DNA of 64,000 nt from Actinomycetales bacterium (GCA_027484085.1 JAIXQF010000001.1:68742-132741), one strand, 5' to 3'; positions 42,367 to 54,457 are shown, counted from the stretch's first letter. The notes: generated by a model from the letters alone, not told the origin. Made by a program: numbers and translations.

Positions 42367-44579
42367 CTGTAACTACTCAAACCGTTACCGTCACAGTTGA
42401 TGGCGTAGTCGTCGACGTTCCCGCTGGAACCTTAATCATTCGAGTTGCCGAGATGCTTGGCACTGCAATCCCACGTTTCTGTGATCACCCACTTTTGGAT
42501 CCAGTGGCTGCTTGCCGCATGTGCCTTGTTGAAATTGAGGGACAAGGTAAGCCACAACCATCTTGTGCAGTAACCGTTGCTGACGGAATGGTTATCAAAA
42601 CCCAACACACCAGTGAGATGGCAGAAAAAGCTCAAGCCGGTGTTATGGAGTTCTTGCTGATCAACCATCCACTTGACTGCCCGATTTGCGACAAGGGTGG
42701 CGAATGCCCATTGCAAAATCAGGCAATGACTAACGGCCAAAGCGAAACTCGATTCGAAGGCACCAAGCGCACTTTTCCAAAACCAATCAACGTAAGTGCC
42801 CAGGTATTGCTTGACCGCGAGCGCTGCGTGTCTTGTGCTCGCTGCACCCGCTTCGCAGATCAAATTGCTGGCGATCCATTTATTGAACTCCTTGAGCGCG
42901 GTGCCAAACAACAAGTGGGCACCTCAGAAGATCAGCCGTTTGATTCGTATTTCTCGGGCAACACAATCCAGATCTGTCCGGTTGGTGCATTAACCAGCGC
43001 CAAGTACCGATTCCGTTCCCGTCCGTTTGATCTGATCAGCACTCCAACAGCTTGCGAACATTGCGCAAGTGGTTGTGCACTTCGCACAGACGTTCGCCGC
43101 AGCACTGTAATGCGTCGCTTGGCTTGGGACGCACCAGAGGTTAACGAAGAATGGAATTGCGATAAAGGTCGATTTGCTTTCCCTTACACGAACGAAGGTC
43201 GCTTAACTCATCCATTAGTTCGTGATGAATCAGGCAACTTAGTTCCTGCATCGTGGCCAGAAGCCTTGCGCGTAGCTGCTGCTGGTTTGGGACAAACTGG
43301 AAGTGCGACTGCAGTACTAAGTGGTGGGCGAGTAACTGTTGAAGATGCCGCCGCCTACGCTTCGTTTGCTCGAGATGTAATCGGAACTAGCGATGTCGAC
43401 TTCCGCTCTCGCGCAGTCAGCAACGAAGAAACCGCATTCCTTGCAAACCACATTGCAAATAAGCCACTTGACGTTACTTATGGCGACCTAGAAGCAGCCA
43501 AGAGCGTCCTTTTGGTTTCGTTTGAACCAGAAGACGAATCCCCAATTGTTTTCTTGCGCCTTCGCAAAGCAGCACTAAATGGCACAACAAAGGTCTTTTC
43601 AGTTGCACCATATACAAGTGCTGGCCTTGCCAAAATGAAGGGCACTTTATTAGTTGCAGGTCCACGCGAAGAAGTATCGGTTATTGAAGGTGCCGCAGCT
43701 CATCTTTCAAGTGACAGCGTCGTACTTGTTGGTGAACGCGCCGCTCAAACTCCAGGTGCTTTAACAGCGGTCGCTCAACTTGTTGCAAAGACCGGCGCAA
43801 AGTTGGCTTGGATACCAAGACGCGCTGGCGATCGTGGCGCCTTAGATGCCGGATTGCTTCCAATTGGAGGTCGTAACACTTCCGAGATTGTTGCAGCTAC
43901 CGGATCTGCAGTTAAGGGATTAGTTATCGGTGGCGTTTCACCTGAAGATATTGACGGCGACTTGATCTCAGCAATTGAAAAAGCACAGTTCGTAGTTTCG
44001 CTTGAGACTCGACACACTGAAATCACGGCTGAAGCAGATGTAGTTTTACCAGTTGCCGTTGTTACTGAAAAATCAGGAACGTTCCGCAACTGGGAAGGTC
44101 GCGATCGTAGCTTCGCCGCGGTCATTCCAACTGCAGGTGCGTTAAGTGATGCAGATGTTTTGGGTGAGCTAGCTCGCGAACTTGGAAAATCTATTTCAGT
44201 TTCAGATTTTTGGGCTACTGCAAATAAGCCTGCACTTAAGGCAGATCCGGAATCTGTTGAATCGGTAGGTAGTGGTCAAGCCGTGCTTTCAACTTGGCGA
44301 CACCTACTTGATAAGGGTTCTTTGCAAAGTGGCGAACCGTATTTGGCCGCAACTGCCCGAGTTGCCGTTATTCGCGTTAGCCCAGCGACAGCCCAACAAC
44401 TTAACTTGGTTGACGGTGCAACCGCGACGGTAAGTTGCTGCGGCAATAGCGCTAACGCACCTTTGATTGTCACAGCCGGGATGGCCGATGGCGTTGTCTG
44501 GTTACCAGCCAATAGCGAAGGAAGTTCTTTGAATTTACCTAGTGGTTGCGTTGTTGATGTTTCGCAGGGAGATGACTAA
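42363..44579 (+). CDS. nuoG: NADH-quinone oxidoreductase subunit G
   Basis: 738 aa. Order: 2Fe-2S ferredoxin domain ([17 protein letters not shown]), His-Cys cluster ([17 protein letters not shown]), two-cluster segment ([11 protein letters not shown] ... CPVGAL), then the N7 site [13 protein letters not shown] with the fourth Cys exactly 27 residues later (WNCDKGRF), so N7 should be present. The molybdopterin-like C-terminal domain is somewhat compact and carries no cofactor ligands that I can see. Alternate reading frames are shadows. Confidence 0.95.
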   Translation: MTVTTQTVTVTVDGVVVDVPAGTLIIRVAEMLGTAIPRFCDHPLLDPVAACRMCLVEIEGQGKPQPSCAVTVADGMVIKTQHTSEMAEKAQAGVMEFLLINHPLDCPICDKGGECPLQNQAMTNGQSETRFEGTKRTFPKPINVSAQVLLDRERCVSCARCTRFADQIAGDPFIELLERGAKQQVGTSEDQPFDSYFSGNTIQICPVGALTSAKYRFRSRPFDLISTPTACEHCASGCALRTDVRRSTVMRRLAWDAPEVNEEWNCDKGRFAFPYTNEGRLTHPLVRDESGNLVPASWPEALRVAAAGLGQTGSATAVLSGGRVTVEDAAAYASFARDVIGTSDVDFRSRAVSNEETAFLANHIANKPLDVTYGDLEAAKSVLLVSFEPEDESPIVFLRLRKAALNGTTKVFSVAPYTSAGLAKMKGTLLVAGPREEVSVIEGAAAHLSSDSVVLVGERAAQTPGALTAVAQLVAKTGAKLAWIPRRAGDRGALDAGLLPIGGRNTSEIVAATGSAVKGLVIGGVSPEDIDGDLISAIEKAQFVVSLETRHTEITAEADVVLPVAVVTEKSGTFRNWEGRDRSFAAVIPTAGALSDADVLGELARELGKSISVSDFWATANKPALKADPESVESVGSGQAVLSTWRHLLDKGSLQSGEPYLAATARVAVIRVSPATAQQLNLVDGATATVSCCGNSANAPLIVTAGMADGVVWLPANSEGSSLNLPSGCVVDVSQGDD

Positions 44580-45922
44580 TGATTCACGCTCAAGCACAAG
44601 GTGACTTAGACATCTTCGGCAACGATCCAGCAGCAGTTATTGCCGTCAAGGTTCTTGGCATTTTCGTAATCATGGTTCTCATGACGCTGCTTACAATTTG
44701 GGCAGAACGTCGCGTTGTTGGACGCATGCAAATGCGTATCGGCCCGAACCGCGTCGGACCATTTGGTTTACTTCAATCTTTAATGGACGGAATCAAGTTG
44801 GCCCTCAAGGAAGAAATCATTCCAAAAGGCGCTCACTTGGCGGTGTACATCATTGCACCAGTTATTGCCGCAACAACAGCATTCTTAACTTTTGCGGTAA
44901 TTCCATTAGGGCCTCAGGTATCAATTTTTGGAACCGTAACGCCGCTTCAATTAACGGATTTCCCGGTCTCAGTTCTTTACATACTTGCAATTGCCTCCGT
45001 TGGAATTTACGGAATCGTTCTAGCTGGCTGGTCCTCTGGTTCGATCTATCCGCTACTTGGTGGACTTCGCTCATCAGCACAAATGATCAGCTACGAAATC
45101 GCAATGGGACTTTCCTTTGTGGCAGTGTTCCTTTACGCCGAATCAATGTCGACTTCGCAGATTGTCGCAGCACAAGAGCCAATGTGGTACATCGTGCTCT
45201 TGCTACCTTCATTCATCATTTACACAACAGCGATGGTCGGCGAAACTAACCGCGCACCATTTGATTTACCTGAAGCTGAAGGCGAACTAGTAGGTGGCTT
45301 CCACACCGAGTATTCGTCCTTGAAGTTCGCACTGTTCTTCCTAGCTGAGTATGTAAACATGGTCACTGTTTCAGCACTGGCGACAACACTGTTCCTCGGC
45401 GGCTGGCGCGCACCTTGGCCGATCTCGCTTTGGGATCAAGCCAATGTCGGTTGGTGGCCAATGCTTTGGTTCTTTGGCAAGGTATTCGCCTTCATATTTG
45501 TATTCATCTGGCTCCGCGGCACACTTCCACGCTTGCGTTACGACCAATTCATGAAGTTTGGCTGGAAAGTTTTGATTCCAGTTTCAATCGCCTGGATTTT
45601 GATCGTGGCAGTTGCTCGCTACCTACGCAGTAGCGGTGGCCTAGAAGCGCGCAATTTATTGTTTGCCGCCAGCGCAGTACTTGTCGTAGTGGTTTTGATT
45701 TCCTACGCCCTAGATTTGCGTCGTAAGAAGTCCGACGAAATTGAAGAGCAGCGAATCGCATTAGAGGCCGAGAAAGAATTCGACCCATTTGCAGGCGGCT
45801 TCCCAGTCCCACCAATGCCAGGTCAGGTTGCTCAGCAATCGCGACGCGTTAAGACAACAATCTCAAGTGGTGTCAGTGCACCGCTGACCGCATCGGAAAC
45901 TACGGAGGGCACCAATGTCTAA
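44579..45922 (+). CDS. nuoH: NADH-quinone oxidoreductase subunit H
   Basis: 447 aa, eight helices plus a cytoplasmic tail of about 85 aa (from [12 protein letters not shown]), an actinobacterial feature. Family motifs: [49 protein letters not shown] and [13 protein letters not shown]. It lines the quinone tunnel and the E-channel. TAATG with nuoG; its 3' end carries the nuoI ribosome site GGAGGG. Confidence 0.96.
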   Translation: MIHAQAQGDLDIFGNDPAAVIAVKVLGIFVIMVLMTLLTIWAERRVVGRMQMRIGPNRVGPFGLLQSLMDGIKLALKEEIIPKGAHLAVYIIAPVIAATTAFLTFAVIPLGPQVSIFGTVTPLQLTDFPVSVLYILAIASVGIYGIVLAGWSSGSIYPLLGGLRSSAQMISYEIAMGLSFVAVFLYAESMSTSQIVAAQEPMWYIVLLLPSFIIYTTAMVGETNRAPFDLPEAEGELVGGFHTEYSSLKFALFFLAEYVNMVTVSALATTLFLGGWRAPWPISLWDQANVGWWPMLWFFGKVFAFIFVFIWLRGTLPRLRYDQFMKFGWKVLIPVSIAWILIVAVARYLRSSGGLEARNLLFAASAVLVVVVLISYALDLRRKKSDEIEEQRIALEAEKEFDPFAGGFPVPPMPGQVAQQSRRVKTTISSGVSAPLTASETTEGTNV

Positions 45923-46466
45923 AGTTCCACAAGTTATCCGTGGCTTCGGTGTCACTTTCTTGTCAATGTTCAAGAAGGTAACCACAGAGCAGTATCCAGA
46001 AGAGCGCGATAAGTATCCACCAAAGCCTCGCTTCCACGGTCGCCATCAGTTAAACCGTCACCCAGATGGTTTAGAAAAGTGCATTGGCTGTGAATTGTGT
46101 GCTTGGGCTTGTCCGGCAGATGCAATTTATGTTGAAGGTGCTGACAACACTGAAGAAGAGCGATTCTCTCCAGGTGAGCGTTACGGCCGTACTTATCAAA
46201 TCAACTACTTACGTTGCATTCTCTGTGGATTATGCATCGAGGCTTGTCCAACTCGGGCATTAACGATGACTAATGAATATGAATTAGCAGACAATAGTCG
46301 CGAAAAGTTAATCTTCACCAAAGAAGACTTACTTGCGCCGTTGCTAGCCGGAATGGAACTTCCACCGCACGACATGGCCGCAGGTACAACTGCGATTGAT
46401 TACTACGAAGGCAAGGTAGGCAGTAGCCCAACTCCAAGTGTCATCAAAGTAGGTGACGATAAGTGA
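45915..46466 (+). CDS. nuoI: NADH-quinone oxidoreductase subunit I
   Basis: 183 aa. Two 4Fe-4S motifs, [16 protein letters not shown] and [16 protein letters not shown] (N6a/N6b). It starts within the end of nuoH (8-base overlap) behind a strong GGAGGG. C-terminal tail of about 45 aa beyond the clusters. Confidence 0.97.
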   Translation: MSKVPQVIRGFGVTFLSMFKKVTTEQYPEERDKYPPKPRFHGRHQLNRHPDGLEKCIGCELCAWACPADAIYVEGADNTEEERFSPGERYGRTYQINYLRCILCGLCIEACPTRALTMTNEYELADNSREKLIFTKEDLLAPLLAGMELPPHDMAAGTTAIDYYEGKVGSSPTPSVIKVGDDK

Positions 46467-47191
46467 ACGGTGAGAGCGTAGTTTTTTGGGTCTCGGGTGC
46501 GTTCGCCGTTGCTGGAGCACTCGGCATGGTGGTTTCTAAGAAGGCTGTTCACAGCGCACTTTGGGTAGCCTTCGCAATGATTAATATCGCAGTACTTTAC
46601 TTCGCACTTGAAGCACCATTTCTTGGCACAACTCAGATTGTTGTTTATACCGGCGCAGTAATGATGCTCTTCCTTTTCGTGCTCATGATTGTCGGCGTAG
46701 ATTCCTCTGATTCGTTATTGGAAACCATCAAGGGCCAGAGACTTCTAGCCAGTCTCTTCGCATTAACTTTTGGTGGCGTGATCGTGGCCTCGATTTCAAG
46801 CACACTGGCCTCACCATCGTCAGGTTTAGCTTTTGCAAACGCTGGTTATGGCGGACACATGCAAGGAATCGCGAACTTAGTTTTCGGTACTTATCTATTT
46901 GCATTTGAAGTCCTGTCAGCTTTGCTGATTACAGCCGCGTTAGGTGCTATGGTCTTGGCTCACAACGAGCGATGGACGCCGCGAAAGACTCAGGATCAAA
47001 TGCAGCGAGAGCGCACACTCAGCAATCACGTGACTCCGCTGCCGGCGCCAGGTGTACTTGCCAGAAACAACTCCGTTGATACCCCAGCATTACTGCCAGA
47101 CGGCACAACATCTATTGAGTCACTTCCGAACGCCTTCCGAGGCGAAGGTCAAGTTTCCAAGGCTAATTCAATCGAGGAGGCAGGCAAGTGA
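46463..47191 (+). CDS. nuoJ: NADH-quinone oxidoreductase subunit J
   Basis: 242 aa, GTG start within a GTGA overlap. Five helices in the first 170 aa ([44 protein letters not shown]), then an actinobacterial polar extension of about 70 aa. Membrane-arm subunit near the quinone site. Confidence 0.95.
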   Translation: MNGESVVFWVSGAFAVAGALGMVVSKKAVHSALWVAFAMINIAVLYFALEAPFLGTTQIVVYTGAVMMLFLFVLMIVGVDSSDSLLETIKGQRLLASLFALTFGGVIVASISSTLASPSSGLAFANAGYGGHMQGIANLVFGTYLFAFEVLSALLITAALGAMVLAHNERWTPRKTQDQMQRERTLSNHVTPLPAPGVLARNNSVDTPALLPDGTTSIESLPNAFRGEGQVSKANSIEEAGK

Positions 47192-47487
47192 ATCCAAATA
47201 ATTACTTAATTCTGGCTGCCATTCTTTTCACGATTGGTGTTTATGGCGTACTAGTTCGCAGGAATGCAATCATCGTTTTCATGAGTGTTGAATTAATGCT
47301 CAATGCTGCGAACCTTGCATTTGTCGCTGCAGCTCGAAACACCGGAACCCTTGATGGTCTGGTGGTTGCATTCTTCGTAATGGTGGTTGCCGCAGCTGAA
47401 GTAGTTGTTGGACTTGCAATTATCGTCACAATTTTCCGAACTCGTCGATCAGCCTCGATCGATGAAGCAAGTCTGATGAAGTACTAA
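47188..47487 (+). CDS. nuoK: NADH-quinone oxidoreductase subunit K
   Basis: 99 aa, three helices, with the two membrane glutamates of the proton path in [13 protein letters not shown] and [15 protein letters not shown] start in a four-base overlap with nuoJ. Confidence 0.97.
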   Translation: MNPNNYLILAAILFTIGVYGVLVRRNAIIVFMSVELMLNAANLAFVAAARNTGTLDGLVVAFFVMVVAAAEVVVGLAIIVTIFRTRRSASIDEASLMKY

Positions 47488-47498
47488 AGGAATAGAAC

Positions 47499-49358
47499 AT
47501 GATTGCCGCTCTTATTGGTTTGCCACTGCTTGGCGCCACAGTGCTCTTGCTCGGGGGCCGTCGCACCAATGCCTGGGGACATTTCCTAGCCGTTGCAATG
47601 TCCGCAGCTTCATTCATACTTGGCGCATCTCTGTTCATTCAGATGGCAGGAAAATCTGAAGAAGAGCGTGAAATTGGTCAGCACTTGTTTGACTGGATTT
47701 CAGTAGGAGCGTTCCAAGTTCCCTTTGGCCTACACCTAGACCAGTTGTCTATTGTTTTCGTGCTGTTGATCACTGGCGTGGGAACCTTGATTCATATTTA
47801 CTCAATCGGCTACATGGAACATGACCCAAATCGTCGCCGTTTCTTTGCATATTTGAATTTGTTCGTCGCTGCGATGTTGCTTTTGGTGCTTGCAGATAAC
47901 TACTTCCTGCTTTACGTCGGCTGGGAAGGCGTAGGTCTAGCTTCGTATCTCTTGATTAGTTTTTACCAACAAAAACCAAGCGCAGCTACAGCTGGAAAGA
48001 AAGCATTTGTCGTTAACCGCGTTGGTGACGTCGGACTTTCGCTTGCAATCATGTTGATGTTTGTAACTTTCGGCACAGTTACTTTCGAAGGTGTTAATGC
48101 TGCGGCTGAATCTGGCTCATCTTCGACTATCACTTGGATCGGCCTTGCACTTCTGTTGGCTGCCTGTGGAAAGAGCGCGCAATTCCCTTTGCAGTCCTGG
48201 TTACTTGATGCGATGGAAGGTCCGACTCCAGTTTCGGCATTGATCCACGCTGCGACCATGGTTACCGCAGGTGTCTACTTAATTGTTAGAGCTCATGCCA
48301 TCTTTGATCTTTCCGAAACTGCCAGAACTGCAGTTGTTGTGGTTGGTGCAATCACATTGCTCCTCGGAGCTTTTATTGGAACTGCAAAAGACGACATCAA
48401 GAAGGGTCTGGCCGGTTCGACAATGAGCCAAATTGGCTACATGGTTCTGGCGGCCGGTCTTGGACCTGTTGGATATGTTTTTGCAATCTTCCATCTACTT
48501 ACACACGGTATGTTCAAGGCCGGACTATTCCTTGGCGCCGGCTCTGTCATGCATGGCATGCATGATGACGTGAACATGCGTCACTATGGTGCGCTGCGAA
48601 CCATGATGAAGGTTACTTACGCGACGTTTGGACTTGGCTTCCTGGCAATCATCGGGGTGCCGCCATTTGCTGGCTTCTGGTCCAAGGACGAAATCATCTA
48701 TGTAGCTTTCAGTCAAAGCATGATCATCGGTCTTGCAACTTTAGTTGGCGCCGGTGTTACTGCGTTCTACATGACTCGAATGATGGCAATGACATTCTTT
48801 GGAGAAGCCCGCTGGGAAGATGACGTTCATCCACATGAATCACCTGCCGTAATGACCATCCCAATGATTGTTCTGGCTGTGGGCTCGGTCCTCGGAGGCA
48901 TGGCGATGTTGTTTGTTGCTGACATTGAACATTGGCTGGAACCCGTAACCGGGTTTGCAAAACCTGAGCATTCTGTTTCACACAACGTTTTGATCCCTGT
49001 CACATTGGCAGTCGTCCTAGGTGGTGCATTATTTGCCTGGTCTCGATACGGACGCCGCCCAGTGCCAGTTGAAGCGCCAGCAAATGTCAGCTTCTTAACT
49101 AAAGCGGCTCGTGCTGATGCATATGGTGACGCGCTAAACGAAGCAGTTCTGATGCGCCCAGGTCAGTATCTAACTCGATCATTGACTTGGTTTGATTCAA
49201 AGGCAATCGATGGACTGGTCAGTGGCTCGGCAGCTGCAATTGGTGGGCTTTCTGCACGTGCTCGTCGACTTCAAAATGGCTTTGTCCGTTCCTACGCATT
49301 AACGATGCTATGTGGCGCAGTTTTGATTGCCCTCGTACTTCTATTAGTGAGGCTTTAA
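47499..49358 (+). CDS. nuoL: NADH-quinone oxidoreductase subunit L
   Basis: 619 aa, antiporter-like subunit with about 15-16 helices. [50 protein letters not shown], and [22 protein letters not shown] carry the proton-path Lys/Glu residues. AAAGGA precedes the ATG. Confidence 0.97.
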   Translation: MIAALIGLPLLGATVLLLGGRRTNAWGHFLAVAMSAASFILGASLFIQMAGKSEEEREIGQHLFDWISVGAFQVPFGLHLDQLSIVFVLLITGVGTLIHIYSIGYMEHDPNRRRFFAYLNLFVAAMLLLVLADNYFLLYVGWEGVGLASYLLISFYQQKPSAATAGKKAFVVNRVGDVGLSLAIMLMFVTFGTVTFEGVNAAAESGSSSTITWIGLALLLAACGKSAQFPLQSWLLDAMEGPTPVSALIHAATMVTAGVYLIVRAHAIFDLSETARTAVVVVGAITLLLGAFIGTAKDDIKKGLAGSTMSQIGYMVLAAGLGPVGYVFAIFHLLTHGMFKAGLFLGAGSVMHGMHDDVNMRHYGALRTMMKVTYATFGLGFLAIIGVPPFAGFWSKDEIIYVAFSQSMIIGLATLVGAGVTAFYMTRMMAMTFFGEARWEDDVHPHESPAVMTIPMIVLAVGSVLGGMAMLFVADIEHWLEPVTGFAKPEHSVSHNVLIPVTLAVVLGGALFAWSRYGRRPVPVEAPANVSFLTKAARADAYGDALNEAVLMRPGQYLTRSLTWFDSKAIDGLVSGSAAAIGGLSARARRLQNGFVRSYALTMLCGAVLIALVLLLVRL

Positions 49359-49360
49359 TC

Positions 49361-50887
49361 ATGTTGCTTACGATGCTAATGCTGATTCCATTGATTGGAT
49401 CAATTGCTGTCTTCTTGCTACCTCCTGCAAAGGATTTACTTGCAAAGCAGATTGCGCTGGGATTTTCCCTGGCAACTTTAGTTGGCTCGGTACTGATGGT
49501 GCTTGGTCTGGATAATTCAGCTGGAGGACTTCAGCACACTGAGTCATATGACTGGATTCCGGCATTTGGAATTTCTTGGACTTTGGGTGTGAATGGAATT
49601 TCTGCCTCACTCATTGTGATGGCAGCAATTTTGGTTCCAGTAGTAATTGTTGCTGGCTGGTGGGATGCCGAGAATTCTGGGCGAGGAAATGTAAAGGGAT
49701 TCTTTTCGTTAATCCTTGTGTTAGAAGTTTTCGTCATAGGTGTATTTTCTGCCAATGACTTATTCCTGTTCTACATTTTCTTTGAAGCCATGCTATTTCC
49801 GATTTACTTCTTAATTGGAAAGTTTGGCGGCCCACAACGTGCCTATGCAGCGATGAAGTTCTTGTTGTACTCACTTGTTGGTGGTCTGTTCATGCTGGCC
49901 TCTTTGATTGGCCTCTACGTGGTATCTGCACGAGAGCTTGGTCAGGGAACTTTTGATTTTGAAACCTTAACGACTTTAAACATGGATTCAGCAACACAGA
50001 AGATGCTTTTCCTAGGCTTCTTCTTTGCATTTGCCGTTAAGGCACCAATGGTTCCATTCCACACTTGGTTACCGGATGCCACTGCAGAAGCAACACCAGG
50101 AACTTCAACCTTGCTAGTTGGTGTACTCGACAAAGTTGGAACCTTCGGAATGCTTCATTTCTTGCTACCAATTTTCCCTGAGGCAAGTAAGTTTTATGCG
50201 CCGGCAATTATTGTGCTCGCAGTGATAAGTATTTTCTATGGTGCCTTGCTAGCAATCGGACAGACAGACGTGATGCGCTTAATCGCCTTTACGTCAATTT
50301 CACACTTTGGATTCATAGTGCTTGGAATCTTTGTGATGACTTCACAAGGTCTCTCAGGTTCATCGTTCTATATGGTCAACCACGGATTCTCCACTGGAGC
50401 TTTGTTCTTGGTAATGGGCTACCTAGTATCTCGTCGCGGATCAAAGCGAATTGCCGATTTCGGTGGCGTTCAAAAAGTTGCCCCAATCCTTACTGGAGTC
50501 GTTTTGATCTCTGGCCTTTCTGGACTAGCCCTTCCGGGAATGTCGAGCTTTATTTCAGAATTCTTAGTTTTGGCGGGAACCTATGCAGTTAACCCAACTG
50601 CTGCGATCATCGCCACTTTCGGAATTGTGCTTGCCGCGGTCTATATCCTTTGGCTCTACCAAAGAATGATGACGGGTGTTCCAAGTAAAGAAGTTGAAGA
50701 AACGGTTTCCGAGATTTCTCGACGTGAGTTAGTTGCGATTGCGCCGATCCTGGCAATCATCATCGCGTTAGGTTTTGTGCCGCAAGTTGCACTCAACGTA
50801 ATTAATCCGGCGGTTGAGCAAGTCCAGACATATGTCGGGGTAACCGATCCAGAAGCTGCAGTTGGAATTGAAGGGAGTGGCTCATGA
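49361..50887 (+). CDS. nuoM: NADH-quinone oxidoreductase subunit M
   Basis: 508 aa from the ATG at 49361 (GAGG upstream); the track start lies inside nuoL. Antiporter-like: FYIFFEAMLFPIYFLIG, KAPMVPFHTWLPDATAEATPGTSTLLVGVLDKVGTFG split by the usual loop, and GQTDVMRLIAFTSISHFGF. Overlaps nuoN by four bases. Confidence 0.96.
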   Translation: MLLTMLMLIPLIGSIAVFLLPPAKDLLAKQIALGFSLATLVGSVLMVLGLDNSAGGLQHTESYDWIPAFGISWTLGVNGISASLIVMAAILVPVVIVAGWWDAENSGRGNVKGFFSLILVLEVFVIGVFSANDLFLFYIFFEAMLFPIYFLIGKFGGPQRAYAAMKFLLYSLVGGLFMLASLIGLYVVSARELGQGTFDFETLTTLNMDSATQKMLFLGFFFAFAVKAPMVPFHTWLPDATAEATPGTSTLLVGVLDKVGTFGMLHFLLPIFPEASKFYAPAIIVLAVISIFYGALLAIGQTDVMRLIAFTSISHFGFIVLGIFVMTSQGLSGSSFYMVNHGFSTGALFLVMGYLVSRRGSKRIADFGGVQKVAPILTGVVLISGLSGLALPGMSSFISEFLVLAGTYAVNPTAAIIATFGIVLAAVYILWLYQRMMTGVPSKEVEETVSEISRRELVAIAPILAIIIALGFVPQVALNVINPAVEQVQTYVGVTDPEAAVGIEGSGS

Positions 50888-52452
50888 AAGTTTCTATTGA
50901 GTATCAAGCTTTAGCTCCAATCATCATTTTGTTGGCATCTGGTGTGCTTTCAGTTTTGGTGGAGGCGTTTATCCCACGCACGTTCCGCCGCCCAATTCAA
51001 CTTGCGCTGGTATTAGCCAGCATCGTTTTAGCCTTCGCTTACGTCGTTATAAATGCTTCGGCACTAGTTATTGCAGATCCCGCATCAAGCGGCGGCCAAA
51101 TCAAGGGCTTACGTGAACTAGCTGCAAGTGGTGCTGTGGCCATCGATGGTCCAGGCATGGTTGTCCAAGGAATTATTCTCTTGGTTTCGTTTGTGGCAGC
51201 GCTGCTTCTTGCTGAAAACAGCATTGATCCACAAGGCGATGCTTTTGCGTCACGCTCATCGACACTTCCTGGAAGTGAAGATGAACGGCAATTCACCGCT
51301 CAGGGCTGGCTGCAAACTGAAATATGGCCGCTATTCCTTTTTTGTGTAGGTGGCTTACTGCTATTCCCAGTTTCAAATGATTTCCTAACTATGTTCGTAG
51401 CGCTTGAAGTTTTCTCGCTACCTCTTTACTTAATTGCAAGCATGGCTCGCCGCCGCCGTCTCTTGAGTCAGGAAGCGGCACTTAAGTACTTCATTCTTGG
51501 TGCATTCTCGAGCGCATTCTTCCTATTTGGTTCAGCACTCATTTATGCTGCGACATCGTCAGTAAGTTTCAGTTCGGTTGCAGTTGCAATGGAAAATTCA
51601 TCTCAAGACGGCTTAATCATTCCGGGAATTGGAATGATTGCGGTGGGCTTGCTTTTCAAGGTTGGAGCCGTTCCATTCCACCAATGGGTACCGGATGTTT
51701 ACCAAGGTTCGCCGACTCCATTAACAGCGTTTATGAGCGCCGCAACTAAGGTTGCAGCTTTTGGCGCGCTACTGCGCGTTTTCTACGTAGCCTTTGGAGG
51801 AATGCGTTGGGATTGGCGCCCAGTCATGTGGGTTATCGCGATCCTTTCGATGGTTATAGGTTCACTCCTTGCAGTAACTCAAACTGACATAAAGCGAATG
51901 TTGGCATTTTCGTCAGTTGCGCACACCGGTTTTATTCTGCTGGGAGTAATTTCTACCAGCGCTGCAGGTCTTTCTAGCACGCTGTTCTACTTACTTGCGT
52001 ATGCCTTCACTTCCGTTGGCGTTTTTGCAATTGTCGGCCTAGTCCGCGATGCATCTGGTGAAGCAACACATTTGTCACAATGGGCAGGACTTGGAAAGAA
52101 GTCTCCTTGGATGGCAAGCATATTTGGACTATTCCTTTTGGCATTAGCTGGAATTCCTCTGACAAGTGGATTCACTGGAAAGTTTGCTGTTTTCACAGCA
52201 GCGGTTGATGGTGGTGCAACTCCGCTCGTAATTGTTGCAGTTGTGGCCAGTGCCGTGGCCGCTTTCTTCTATGCCAGAGTTATCGTCTTGATGTTCTTTA
52301 CAGAACCTCCAGCCGATGGTCCAAGTGTTGTAGTCCCAAGCGCCTTCACAACGGTTGCGATCGGAATTTGTGCAGCATTCACCGTGCTACTGGGAATTGT
52401 GCCACAACCTGTACTTGATTTGGTTATTAATGCGGGATTGTTCCTACGTTAA
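50884..52452 (+). CDS. nuoN: NADH-quinone oxidoreductase subunit N
   Basis: 522 aa, antiporter-like. FVALEVFSLPLYLIAS, KVGAVPFHQWVPDVYQGSPTPLTAFMSAATK and TQTDIKRMLAFSSVAHTGF. Last gene of the nuo operon; a 12-bp palindrome AAGTCGCGACTT (52458-52469) follows its stop but no strong terminator is visible, so read-through into the polyprenyl synthase gene is likely. Confidence 0.97.
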   Translation: MKVSIEYQALAPIIILLASGVLSVLVEAFIPRTFRRPIQLALVLASIVLAFAYVVINASALVIADPASSGGQIKGLRELAASGAVAIDGPGMVVQGIILLVSFVAALLLAENSIDPQGDAFASRSSTLPGSEDERQFTAQGWLQTEIWPLFLFCVGGLLLFPVSNDFLTMFVALEVFSLPLYLIASMARRRRLLSQEAALKYFILGAFSSAFFLFGSALIYAATSSVSFSSVAVAMENSSQDGLIIPGIGMIAVGLLFKVGAVPFHQWVPDVYQGSPTPLTAFMSAATKVAAFGALLRVFYVAFGGMRWDWRPVMWVIAILSMVIGSLLAVTQTDIKRMLAFSSVAHTGFILLGVISTSAAGLSSTLFYLLAYAFTSVGVFAIVGLVRDASGEATHLSQWAGLGKKSPWMASIFGLFLLALAGIPLTSGFTGKFAVFTAAVDGGATPLVIVAVVASAVAAFFYARVIVLMFFTEPPADGPSVVVPSAFTTVAIGICAAFTVLLGIVPQPVLDLVINAGLFLR

Positions 52453-52495
52453 ATCTCAAGTCGCGACTTTGCCTGCAAAATGCAAAGATTAAGTC

Positions 52496-53473
52496 GTGAG
52501 CGTTTTATTTCCAGAAGAGTTAGCAGCACTCGAAGACGAGATGTTTGCTGGCCTAGCGGCGATTGAAGATCGTCTTCGCGAGGAAATCCGAAGCGATTAC
52601 GAACTTGCAGATATCACCGCACGACATTTAGTTGAAGCTGGAGGCAAGAGGTTTCGCCCGCTACTAGTTCTTTTAGCTTCACACTTTGGTGACCCAAAGT
52701 CTGAAGGTGTAGTGCCTTCAGCCGTCGTAGTTGAACTCACACATTTAGCCACTTTGTATCATGACGACGTAATGGACGAAGCCGAAGTTCGCCGCGGGGC
52801 CCAGTCCGCAAACAGTCGCTGGGGAAACACCGTTGCAATTCTTAGTGGTGATTTCTTATTCGCACGTTCTTCAAAGTTGCTTGCAGATTTGGGTCCAGAA
52901 GCAGTGCGAGTTCAAGCTGAAACTTTTGAGCGTCTTGTTATCGGTCAACTTCGCGAAAGCGTTGGTCCGCAAGGTGACGAGGACCCGATTGTTCATCATC
53001 TTGAAGTGTTAGCAGACAAAACCGGATCGCTAATTGCTGCAGCTGGTCGATATGGCGCAATGATGAGCGGCGTCTCACCTGAGTTAACGGATCGAATTGC
53101 TGACTTTGGTGAAAGCATTGGAATTGCTTTCCAGTTAAGTGATGATTTGCTGGATATCGAGTCTGAGGTTTCCGGCAAGACTCCAGGCACAGATCTGCGC
53201 GAAGGCATCCGAACTTTGCCCGTCCTATTTGCGCTAGCTGACCCAGGTACACCGCCCCGCTTACGTGAACTCTTGAGTCGTGCAATCCCTGACGATGCGG
53301 AACATGCCGAAGCGCTAGCCGCATTGCGAGTTCATCCAGCAATGGACCAAGCGCGCGAAGTTCTAGAGCAGTGGGCAGATAGAGCTCGCGAGCGACTAGT
53401 AGCCTTGCCAGATTGCGATGCTAAGACGGCTATGGCAACTCTTGTTGACAGCGTTGCTTACCGAACTGTGTAG
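52496..53473 (+). CDS. trans-polyprenyl diphosphate synthase (menaquinone side chain)
   Basis: 325 aa, GTG start. Aspartate-rich motifs: LYHDDVMDEAEVRRG (first) and QLSDDLLDIESEVSGK (second), plus GGKRFRPLLVLLA. Two residues before the first motif are small or aromatic (ATLYHDD), compatible with a long-chain product. The equivalent mycobacterial gene grcC1 lies in the same men/nuo neighbourhood. It probably makes the isoprenoid tail used by MenA. Chain length cannot be read from the sequence. Confidence 0.92.
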   Translation: MSVLFPEELAALEDEMFAGLAAIEDRLREEIRSDYELADITARHLVEAGGKRFRPLLVLLASHFGDPKSEGVVPSAVVVELTHLATLYHDDVMDEAEVRRGAQSANSRWGNTVAILSGDFLFARSSKLLADLGPEAVRVQAETFERLVIGQLRESVGPQGDEDPIVHHLEVLADKTGSLIAAAGRYGAMMSGVSPELTDRIADFGESIGIAFQLSDDLLDIESEVSGKTPGTDLREGIRTLPVLFALADPGTPPRLRELLSRAIPDDAEHAEALAALRVHPAMDQAREVLEQWADRARERLVALPDCDAKTAMATLVDSVAYRTV

Positions 53474-53521
53474 TCACCCCAAGTTAAATCTCAAATCAAC
53501 ATGCAATAGTTTTAAGGCATT

Positions 53522-54454
53522 ATGAGTTCTGTCGTGGGTAAAGAAAAGCGATCAGAACATTCCATTGGTCTGATTAACGGATTTGTTGCCTATGTAATTT
53601 GGGGCGCAGTAATTCTTTACTGGCCTTACCTTGCTCCAGCGAAACCACTTGAAATTCTGGCTCATCGAATTCTTTGGAGCTTGTTGTTTGTTGCAATAAT
53701 TCTGATTTATCAGAAGCGAATCACTTCACTTCGCGTGGTTTTGCAAAATGCCAGACAAATGAAATTGCTGGCGGTCGCCTCAGTTTTGATAGGTGTCAAC
53801 TGGGGTTTGTTTATCTGGGCCAGCATGAATGGGCACGTTTTAGATTCATCGCTCGGTTATTACATAACACCGCTTTTCAATGTTGCACTGGGTGTGTTCT
53901 TCTTCAAAGAAAAGTTACGCACTATGCAATGGATAGCAATTGGGATTGCTGCATTCGCAGTAATGTTCATAACAATTGCAATGGGAGTTCTCCCGTGGGT
54001 TGCCCTTTCCCTTTCAACGAGCTTCACAATGTACGGATACGTTAAAAAGCTGGCTAACGTTCAGGCCCTTGAAAGCCTGATGATTGAAACGCTAATTCTC
54101 ACCCCAGTAGCAATTGGGTATTTGATTTGGCTGCAATTCAATGGCGGAAATACCTTCTTTGCGTACGGCCTTGACCATACGCTTTGGATGGCAAGTGCTG
54201 GAATCTTCACAGCCGTTCCGCTCTTGGCATTTGGAGTAGCCATAACGCGATTGCCATTCACCACTCTTGGCATGTTGCAGTACATCGGTCCGACAATTCA
54301 GTTCATCGTCGGAGTATGGATGACCCAAGAAGAAATGCCTCAGGTTAGATTCATAGGTTTTGTTATTACTTGGGTAGCGCTTGTAATTTTGACCGCAGAC
54401 GCCCTTCGCAATCGGCGAAATGTCAGTCAGTCTTTAGTGCCAGATCCTGACTAG
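53522..54454 (+). CDS. rarD: RarD-like EamA/DMT family permease
   Basis: 310 aa with ten predicted helices. Family features: NGFVAYVIWGAVILYWPYLAPAKPLEILAHRILWS is split by short loops, then LIGVNWGLFIWASMNGHVLDSSLGYYITPLFNVALGVFFFKEKL. RarD proteins are inner-membrane transporters with poorly known substrates. The stop codon TAG is part of the -10 element of the next gene. Confidence 0.9.
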   Translation: MSSVVGKEKRSEHSIGLINGFVAYVIWGAVILYWPYLAPAKPLEILAHRILWSLLFVAIILIYQKRITSLRVVLQNARQMKLLAVASVLIGVNWGLFIWASMNGHVLDSSLGYYITPLFNVALGVFFFKEKLRTMQWIAIGIAAFAVMFITIAMGVLPWVALSLSTSFTMYGYVKKLANVQALESLMIETLILTPVAIGYLIWLQFNGGNTFFAYGLDHTLWMASAGIFTAVPLLAFGVAITRLPFTTLGMLQYIGPTIQFIVGVWMTQEEMPQVRFIGFVITWVALVILTADALRNRRNVSQSLVPDPD

Positions 54455-54457
54455 AGT
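54452..54457 (+). promoter_or_regulatory. -10 element of the nuoB'-C'-I' cluster
   Basis: TAGAGT overlaps the rarD stop codon and lies six bases before the GTG at 54464, giving a leaderless promoter independent of nuo. Confidence 0.6.
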